Below are positions 24,501-30,630 of a DNA stretch of 30,630 bases, piece after piece. A program made the translations under genes and the position numbers. A model generated the notes under the pieces. The model did not search any database, had not been told where the DNA came from, and was given only the letters and a program-made list of their open reading frames with translations. The stretch covers positions 1 through 30,630 of the forward strand of contig UZAE01012862.1 in NCBI GenBank assembly GCA_900617975.1, in the 5' to 3' direction. This stretch comes from Rodentolepis nana (lineage: Eukaryota; Platyhelminthes; Cestoda; Cyclophyllidea; Hymenolepididae). Each line of letters begins with the position of its first letter. The stretch's first letter is position 1.

Positions 24501-25365
24501 GAAAAACGAACCAGGTAACATAAAAAGTCGAACTATTTTGATTACTTAGATTTAGTTGCACTTTATTCCTCTGATATGATACTCCTCCTGGAATTAATAT
24601 TAACCAGATTCCAAATGGAATTGGACAAGTTAAAAATATAATCTGAGTAAATCACAATATAAAACGACCAAATTCTCACTATCGAAACAAGATGCATTTT
24701 AGAAAATTATAAATTTGTTTCTAAACGTGTTAATCGAAATCTTAAAACTAATTCTTTTGATCGAATGTTCACTAAAAGTTAGCCGAATTAAATCGAGCAA
24801 AATAAAGTGTCGTGCATGCAAAGTTATTGTGAAAAAATTTGATTTTCTTATATTTAAATCATTATGCCAAAAAGGTAGTATAACGGATTTCGATGGGAAA
24901 ATGTCATGACTCGAATTTTTAACATCGTACAATAATGTATTACCTCGATTTCTAATCAAAGCTTTTATTTTCGTAGACATAAACCATGATTCAATGAGCG
25001 TCGCAAGCGATTCAACTTTATTTGAGGCCAATATTAATCGCAATTCGAGTACAAATAATTTGTTTTATGATAATATGCAACTAGACAGTGAGGATTCCCG
25101 TTTCGAACACAGTAATGAATACCTTCTCAGTGATTTTGATGGAGACGGAAACTACCCAGCGCTAAATTCGTCACCTTCCTCAAACAACTCATATTCAATT
25201 CCAATGGAAAGTGAAGAGCCACAAAATCAGACAACACGTTTCTTTAACCCCATTTCCCCTTCCTCTCATTCACTCCCTTCACATTTGAACGATACTCATC
25301 TTGTCAGAAATAACAGTCGAAAACGAACATTAAGATCCTCAACAAGACAAAATAACCTGCATTGA
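21573..25365 (+). CDS. KLHL10-like BTB-BACK-Kelch protein
   Basis: Exons 21573-22475, 23131-23501 and 23574-24352 join to 24977-25365, giving 813 residues. If the last intron is not spliced, the protein ends at 24375 with 691 residues. Domain order: basic N-terminus, BTB at about 50-145, BACK at about 150-245, then six Kelch blades from 302 on with GG pairs and YD/W positions (VFGGW, LVGGFDG, ALGGHNG, VAGGFEG, AIGGNDG, IIGGW). Blade sequences such as RYYVSV, DTAERY and SEANQWTLI match the spermatid Cul3 adaptor KLHL10 best. The BTB is degenerate: CDVVI is ICSIV, and the FxAHKxIL segment is missing. An insert of about 50 residues lies between blades 1 and 2. Intron 2 uses a GC donor. The optional C-terminus is Ser/Asn-rich and acidic. 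AATAAA is at 25556. Confidence 0.85.
23502..23573 (+). other. GC-AG intron in the KLHL10-like gene
   Basis: The exon ends GGATG, the donor is gcaagt and the acceptor is ctatttaag. Only this junction restores the expected Kelch sequence GWYEISCM, by making TGG TAT across the join. The nearby GT at 23506 would give a stop. Confidence 0.8.
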
Positions 25366-25973
25366 TTTATCTCTACCTTAAATTAATTTCACATATATTT
25401 TCTCTTTCCAGAACATTTATTAGTTACAAGTTTTAGAGGACCAAATCGTCAATTCATTTAAAGTAATCATCTAAGAAAGGGAATGTTTCACACATGTACA
25501 ATGTGTATTAGTTTTGTTAATACCTAATTAGTAGGATATATCCATTTAACCTTCAAATAAATTTGTCATGAAGTTACAGGCATTTGAAAAATTTAAGCCA
25601 ATTGCGATAAATATTTTTAATGTGTCTAAAAGCAACCCATCTCGCTATTTCATAAATGCCTCGCTAAATAATATATCTGCGTAAAAAATATATAATAAAA
25701 AAGGAGGAATAAATAATAAGCGCTGAAATAAATGAAAAATTTGCAAGTAAGAAAACAATTTTTTGATAGTTGACATTTAACAGATTTATTTGAAAGGTAT
25801 ATTTAGAAATATTCATTAGATTACATATAATAAAAAATATTTGAAGAATAAAATACTTTTATTATTTTATTACATACTTTTATGAATGTGTTCGGGATTA
25901 TCGAAAAATAACAGTTTGTTTTAAACTTCACTAATCGCGCAATTTTGGCTTTTGCTTGTCGTGTTGTGCTAAC
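25366..25973. other. Intergenic region KLHL10-like to RPS9
   Basis: Contains the probable KLHL10-like polyadenylation signal AATAAA at 25556-25561, then very AT-rich sequence leading to the RPS9 promoter. A pyrimidine-rich stretch (cttttgcttg) about 25 bp before the RPS9 ATG could be the transcription start region of a ribosomal protein gene. No other gene was seen. Confidence 0.5.
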
Positions 25974-26597
25974 ATGAGCCGGGTACCGAAGGTTTATTCC
26001 AAGACTTTTTCCACTCCTCGTCGACCTTATGAGAAGGAACGTTTGGACCAAGAATTAAAACTTATTGGTCAGTATGGTCTTAGAAATAAGCGTGAAGTTT
26101 GGCGTGTCAAGTTGAGCCTCGCACAAATTCGCAAAAATGCACGAGAATTATTGACTCTTGAGGAGAGCAACCTTCGAAGGCAATTTGAAGGTATTGTCCA
26201 GTGTTATGCACATATCACTTAAATGATGACATGTCTAAATTATTGTTTTTTAGGTAATGCGCTGCTTAGGCGTCTTGTTCGTATGGGCATCTTGCCGGAG
26301 GACAAGATGAAACTAGATTTTGTCCTCGGCTTAAAGATCGAGGATTTCCTCGAAAGACGTCTGCAGACTATTGTTTATAAAATGGGTCTTGCCCGTTCCA
26401 TTCACCACGCGCGTGTCTTGATTCGCCAAAGGCATATTCGTGTTCGTAAACAACTTGTCGATTGTCCAAGCTTCATGGTGCGTCTCGACTCACAGAAACA
26501 CATTGATGTTAGTCTTAAGAACGCCGGTAAACTGGGTCGTTGTGCTCGAAAGAAGGCAAAGAACGGTGGAGAAGAGAAAGAAGAAGCCGACGAATAA
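25974..26597 (+). CDS. RPS9: 40S ribosomal protein S9 (uS4)
   Basis: Exons 25974-26190 and 26254-26597 are joined across a 63-nt GT-AG intron in phase 1, restoring [12 protein letters not shown]. The product has 186 residues (human 194). uS4 is an early-binding 40S protein near the mRNA entry site. Seen are the family N-terminus [59 protein letters not shown] and the S4 RNA-binding segment [17 protein letters not shown], with a basic then acidic tail ([10 protein letters not shown]). The ATG fits the family start exactly. AATAAA is at 26621. The hairpin-rich region starts 75 bp after the stop. Confidence 0.97.
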
Positions 26598-26620
26598 ATT
26601 TGAATCTGTAAATCTACCGC

Positions 26621-26626
26621 AATAAA
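26621..26626 (+). terminator. RPS9: AATAAA polyadenylation signal (RPS9)
   Basis: A canonical hexamer 24 nt after the stop; a second AATAAA overlaps the stop codon. A usual cleavage distance would place the mRNA end near 26640-26650, before the hairpin chain. Confidence 0.7.
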
Positions 26627-26794
26627 TATGCTTGTGGATATTATATTTCTTCCTTGTACAGCTGCGTTATTCCACGTATGTCAACCACAAAGAATTCTTT
26701 CTAAGTGGCATCGCTAACGTGGTATATTTAAGCAAAGCCTTGATTTAATTTTCTATGTTAGGCGACATTTATTATTCCCATGGGGATTTTTTTA

Positions 26795-26848
26795 TTTCAC
26801 ACGAGTCAGCTACAATATTTTAATATTGTGGCGTTACGTGTGTGGAAA
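26795..26848 (+). ncRNA. Motif hairpin, copy 1
   Basis: Outer stem CACACG with CGTGTG, asymmetric internal loop AGTCA opposite GTTA, inner stem GCTACAATATT with AATATTGTGGC (11 pairs including one U-G) and a TT tip. A short TTT/AAA closing stem flanks it. Confidence 0.65.
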
Positions 26849-27167
26849 ATGGAAAGCGGTTGTTTTAATTATTGATCGGCCGCTAATATTACTCTTTTTT
26901 AATCTTTATACTGATTGTTAGTCTGTATTCAGCTTTGTATATGTGAGTCTAGTTTGCTATTTCTTTCATTGCGACCCCATGTTGTAACATCTGTTTTTTA
27001 TGACTTGTTATCCATTGTCCCATTGGTTCTCATGTTTTTGTGGACCCAGTTACAATGGTAAATTGAGTTTCGCGAAGATTGAATTCTTTGCGATCTATAT
27101 TATTATTTCAAAGTGTTTTGGATTTACCATTTTAATATATGAATGGTAAATGTTAAAATCTTCGAAT

Positions 27168-27215
27168 CACGCGAGTCAGCTACCTTATGTTTTTAAGGCA
27201 GCGTTACATGCGTGG
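27168..27215 (+). ncRNA. Motif hairpin, copy 2
   Basis: Outer stem CACGC with GCGTG, the same AGTCA / GTTA loop sides, inner stem GCTACCTTA with TAAGGCAGC (one A-C mismatch) and a different terminal loop. Stem bases differ from copy 1 while pairing is mostly kept. Confidence 0.6.
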
Positions 27216-27274
27216 TAAATTAAAAGCAGTTAGTCATTTTCGTTTGAACAACTGCTAACAAATAAATATTTGTA

Positions 27275-27326
27275 TTTCACACGAGTCAGCTATTCTTTTG
27301 TAGAATGGCGTTACGTGTGTGGGAAA
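27275..27326 (+). ncRNA. Motif hairpin, copy 3
   Basis: Outer stem and internal loop are identical to copy 1. The inner stem is GCTATTCT with AGAATGGC, so inner-stem bases have changed on both sides together. Confidence 0.65.
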
Positions 27327-28072
27327 TTGATTAAGTCTCATCTAAGTGAGAATGTACATCTCTTATGTTTAATTATCCTACTTATTTTCCGACATTGTAA
27401 ACAAATTGAATATGGCTTTTGAGTTCTACTGGATGAATATCAGTGTTGTTTTTTTGGATTGTTTTGGTTGTATTCTTTCGTCGGTTTTGAGTAGCTGTAG
27501 TAGTTGAGGAAACAGCCCTTATAAATAAGAATTTGGTGATTTATTCCCGAGAACTGCAAAGATCCGTATTTACATTTTCGACAAAGTTTAAATAACACTG
27601 GCTTTGTCATTGCGCTTGTCCTTTTTTATTACATTTCATCATTGGTGTTATCATTGGATATCCAGAAATCAAATCATTTTCTACTTACCAGTAATCGCAT
27701 TTTAACAAATTTGGGGGTTCTGGTCTTCTATCATTAATAATACCATTACCTGGAAAAATAGTATTTACAGAGACCAGTTTTCTACTGAATTCACGATTTT
27801 GATCACATGCTGTCGCTTGCCCAATAGGATCTTATATTTCTTTTAAACTTTGGTCTTCTGATCTTGGAATGGCAGTTCTATCCTATAAGGATTTCGGTGG
27901 ATCATTTGCTTTATTTGGGAGCTGTCTCTGAGTTTAACGTGTTGGGAAACTGAAGTGCCGGTATTAAAGTTACTCCTATAAGTAATTATCGATAAGCCTT
28001 TTGTAATGCTTGGAGAGCTGACCTTCACCAATGCATTTCGACTAATGAGAGGGGGGGGATATTTATGTCTAA

Positions 28073-28305
28073 TGGCAGGCCTTTTGATAGTTATCATTAG
28101 CTCTTTGGCTGACTTAAGGCTTCACCGTAAGGAGAAACAATGTGGAGAGCGGGAACAGATGAGCAATTCACAAGTGTAAGAGACGGACGCAAGGGTAGGG
28201 CCTAATTTGACACAGTGGGGTCATGGTTGTTACAGTCGACTGTCGGTTTATGGACGTTTTTGGTGTTTAGTGTACGTTGTCCAGTGTGCATCACATGGAG
28301 GTGAG
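28073..28305 (-). repeat. Dispersed SINE-like repeat, copy C (internally deleted)
   Basis: The left part TGGCAGGCCTTTTGATAGTT matches copy B closely, and the right part keeps CAGTGGGGTCATGG, GTCGACTG and TGGAGGTGAG. It is about 70 bp shorter than copies A and B, through internal loss and loss of the CACACCC edge. It has the same orientation as the other two. Confidence 0.75.
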
Positions 28306-28805
28306 AATGAAGATACCTCAAAATCATTTAAAAGAGCTGATCTTCGTGAATAATTTAAATACCTCATGGATGCCATCCCTTCATAAGTGTCTGTGAATTG
28401 GTATATCCGCTATGATTGATAGTTTCGAAATCATCAAATTCCAATCAATCCTATACTCAAATACGGAAATTTCCCCTCTGGAAAACAGTGAAAAGCTGCA
28501 TTTCCAATTGAATGCAGGCATTTAAAGAAAGGGTATTAAAGTTTAATCGCCATCCGCGATTTCTGAATGCTTCAAATCTTTCAATTGTGACGGCGTGATT
28601 CACAGTGCTGAACAAGTAAACATCTGACAGCATCAGTTCTTCTAACCGGAATAGTTAATGACAATTCCGAACCTCATGGGGAAAATCTCAAAACTCTCCT
28701 TAAAATTATAACCTTAAAGCTATGCATTGGCTCATCCGACCAGTATAAAAATACCTTTCATCGAATTAAGAAAAGTACTGTAAGTGGGTGCAGTAAAAGA
28801 TGAAC

Positions 28806-28825
28806 ATATATATATATATATATAT
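28806..28825. repeat. (AT)10 microsatellite
   Basis: Twenty bases of perfect AT dinucleotide repeat, about 50 bp beyond the MRPS31 stop. Confidence 0.95.
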
Positions 28826-28878
28826 GTACATATTATTTCAATATCTATCAAAAAGGAAAAAAAGGTCACAAAATACTT

Positions 28879-29974
28879 TTAAGATTTCATCGATCTAGCT
28901 TTAGCTTCTGCCTCAGCAATGCGCCTTTCTTCATCCACAGCAGCCTGAATGTTCTTTACTTTGCTGGCGAAGTAACCCTCAAACCATTCCAAATGTTCTT
29001 TCTTCTGCTGGGCAGTTATGTAGGGATTCTGACCCAGACCGGCGCAAACTAGGTCCATGAATGCTTTCAGGGGTGCAGGATACTTCGCCCCAGATTTCTT
29101 ATTCTTCAAATAGCGGTTCAGGAAGACGTGTTCATGAAAGGGAGTTTCCAATTCCTCAACGCAATCTAGGTCACGGATTAATAAAAAATAGGCTTCATAC
29201 CTTGCTCATTGTTAATAGGGAACTTCCACAGTTTTCCATCCAGGGTCCACTGGATTAACTCTTCAAAGTGATTATGCGTAGACTTTGCACGATATGCAGA
29301 TGCTTCCAGAGAGTTAATCTCATTAAAGACATCGTTTTTATAAGCCGATTCATCAACTGCATAATCCTGGAAGGACGTTTCATCAAATAAGTTTAACTTA
29401 GCTGGTTGAGGAAGTCTAAATGAACGAGCTAGGTAACGGAAATCAGACTCACGATTCAGTGTGACGAACTCTGATGGATCGGCGGTTAGCCTGCGTGATT
29501 GATTTGAGAAATTCTTGCGAAGGCTGACCCTTCGTATTTACAAAATGTCGCAAAAGGTCCCTAGCAAAATAAACAGACCTTCAGATTAACTTACATAGAT
29601 TTAACGGTGTTTCTGTCCTGATGAGCATCTTGGAGGGCTACTCTATGCCTCCCATGCCGAGTCTTTTCATCTTTAGCTCCGACGGCCTCCACTTTAAGTT
29701 TATTCGACGTCTCATGCTTTGTGAAAGGTACTTGACCAAGAAAGTCTTGCAAAAGTTCACTATTAAGCGACAAATACGATGGCGTTAGAAATCTAACAAA
29801 CCTAGTGGAAGGAGTGATCTTAGATTTCCCGTTAGCGGGTTCGCGATTATTCGTTGATCCTTTACCCTTCCTTCGAATTGAACGAGAAGGCTTACTATCC
29901 GAAGAAAGCAATCGTGCTGAACTGCACATCCACGAACGGAGACAACCGATTCGCATTAATGCAATCTGCAGCAT
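28879..29974 (-). CDS. MRPS31: Mitochondrial ribosomal protein mS31
   Basis: Exons in transcript order are 29974-29595, 29523-29201 and 29165-28879, about 329 residues. mS31 is a metazoan-type component of the mitochondrial small ribosomal subunit. The start at 29974 gives MLQIALMRIGCLRSWMCSSA, rich in Arg and hydrophobics without acids, as in a mitochondrial targeting peptide. The C-terminal half matches human MRPS31: HFEELIQWTLDGKLWKFPINNE, then FHEHVFLNRYL, AFMDLVCAGLGQNPY and QKKEHLEWFEGYF. The last intron is 35 nt. The first intron's acceptor is uncertain: the obvious ctag site (35-nt intron) leads to a stop, while TCAG before 29523, or AAG before 29529, keeps frame. The two differ by two residues. 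Confidence 0.9.
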
Positions 29975-30630
29975 AACCTTAGACGAAATATGGGTATTCA
30001 ACTTATATCTATAAAATGAGCGTTAAAAAATTACTACAAAATTATAAGGTATTACGACAACTACTGAAGCAAAAATTAAATGAGATTAGGTGAATAAATC
30101 ATGTCATACCAAAATAAGTAAGTCACTAAACAATTTTCCTTAAATAACAAAATCGTGGCTATGCACCTCTGGGCTAGAATATGTATTTAGGCTATATTCG
30201 ACAACTAACCATAGAATTGTGTCAATTTGTTCAGAAAGTAGAAACACTAGTTTATGCACTCAAGTAAATTCTTTGCCTTTCAATCACTGTTGGTAGATAA
30301 TGCTATATTTTAATAGAGATAAGAGTGAATTATATATGTTGACAAAAATAATTCCGAATGTGCATAAATATTCATGTTAGGTTAACATAACACTTGTGCC
30401 TTTTGTGATTGCAGACATTTTATGGCCATCTCTAAATTGAATATTTTTATCGTAAATATATAAATCGGTTAAATATACAACATATATCTATATAACTCTC
30501 ATCCTAAATTAAATGCTTTGTGGGACACTTCATCAATGACCGATAGAAATCCTGCTTACTCAGAGAAATTTAGCTATTAATGTTCATACTAATTATGCTA
30601 GATTTATCTGATAACTAATCGCTTTGACAA
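29975..30630. other. Upstream flank of MRPS31, no gene seen
   Basis: AT-rich sequence with no supported coding frame or RNA gene. It presumably contains the MRPS31 promoter (minus strand) just above 29974. Confidence 0.6.

Larger units (their letters stand above)
26672..27330 (+). ncRNA. Candidate structured RNA, hairpin chain with a repeated motif
   Basis: About 660 bp without a coding frame but with at least ten strong inverted repeats in a row. Three are near-identical in design (26795-26848, 27168-27215, 27275-27326). Others are 26672-26722, 26855-26884, 26908-26928, 27012-27058, 27071-27092, 27123-27150, 27225-27256 and 27259-27273. Several stems need G-U pairs that exist only if the plus strand is transcribed; one position in copy 2 argues the other way. 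A T6 run at 26895-26900 could end a Pol III transcript, but lies inside the chain. I cannot match it to SRP RNA, RNase P/MRP, U-snRNAs, SECIS or hammerhead ribozymes. It may be an independent non-coding RNA or a long alternative RPS9 3' UTR. Confidence 0.5.
27331..28878. other. Gene-free region between hairpin chain and MRPS31
   Basis: No coding frame is supported. It holds the truncated repeat copy C (28073-28305), a G8 run at 28051-28058 and an (AT)10 microsatellite (28806-28825). An 84-codon frame on the minus strand (27843-28097) overlaps the repeat and resembles nothing known to me. Confidence 0.55.

Noticed and set aside
26795..27326. Hammerhead ribozyme, SECIS or H/ACA identity for the motif hairpins
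   Set aside because: No CTGATGAG/GAAAC core, no SECIS quartet, and no ACA box placed 3 nt from an RNA end; an invariant internal loop also argues against guide RNAs with different targets.
26795..27326. MITE or transposon inverted repeats as the explanation of the motif hairpins
   Set aside because: The arms differ by a conserved asymmetric loop, inner stems differ in sequence between copies, and no target duplications are seen. This remains the main alternative, but weaker than an RNA.

Overview
This is a eukaryotic nuclear window, most likely from a flatworm and probably a tapeworm (cestode). It is AT-rich and its conserved single-copy animal genes are split by very small introns in two size groups: about 34-44 nt (all four RAB2 introns, one in MRPS31, one in TSR1) and about 63-78 nt, plus a few of 170-655 nt. 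The organism call is inference from gene structure; no species marker was seen.

Layout. 1-2505: non-coding. 2506-6952 (+): nine-exon TSR1, a pre-40S ribosome assembly factor. 6953-9587: non-coding, with one copy of a dispersed repeat and a poly-G tract containing an N. 9588-10815 (-): six-exon TRAP-alpha (SSR1). It is divergent from five-exon RAB2 (10994-11783, +), with only 178 bp between the two start codons. 11784-20546: a nearly gene-free block holding a second repeat copy and one candidate small spliced gene (18758-19134). 20547-20987 (+): intronless HMG-box gene. 21573-25365 (+): KLHL10-like BTB/BACK/Kelch gene with a degenerate BTB domain and two possible C-termini. 25974-26597 (+): RPS9. 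26672-27330: a chain of hairpins with three near-identical copies of a structured motif, the best candidate for something undescribed. 28073-28305: third repeat copy. 28879-29974 (-): MRPS31, a mitochondrial small-subunit protein.

Functionally, TSR1, RPS9 and MRPS31 belong to ribosome biogenesis and translation, and SSR1 and RAB2 to the early secretory pathway. The HMG-box and KLHL10-like genes may have germ-line roles, which is only a hypothesis. All exon coordinates come from my own joining of reading frames at splice consensus sites and from remembered human homologues; no RNA evidence or database search was available.
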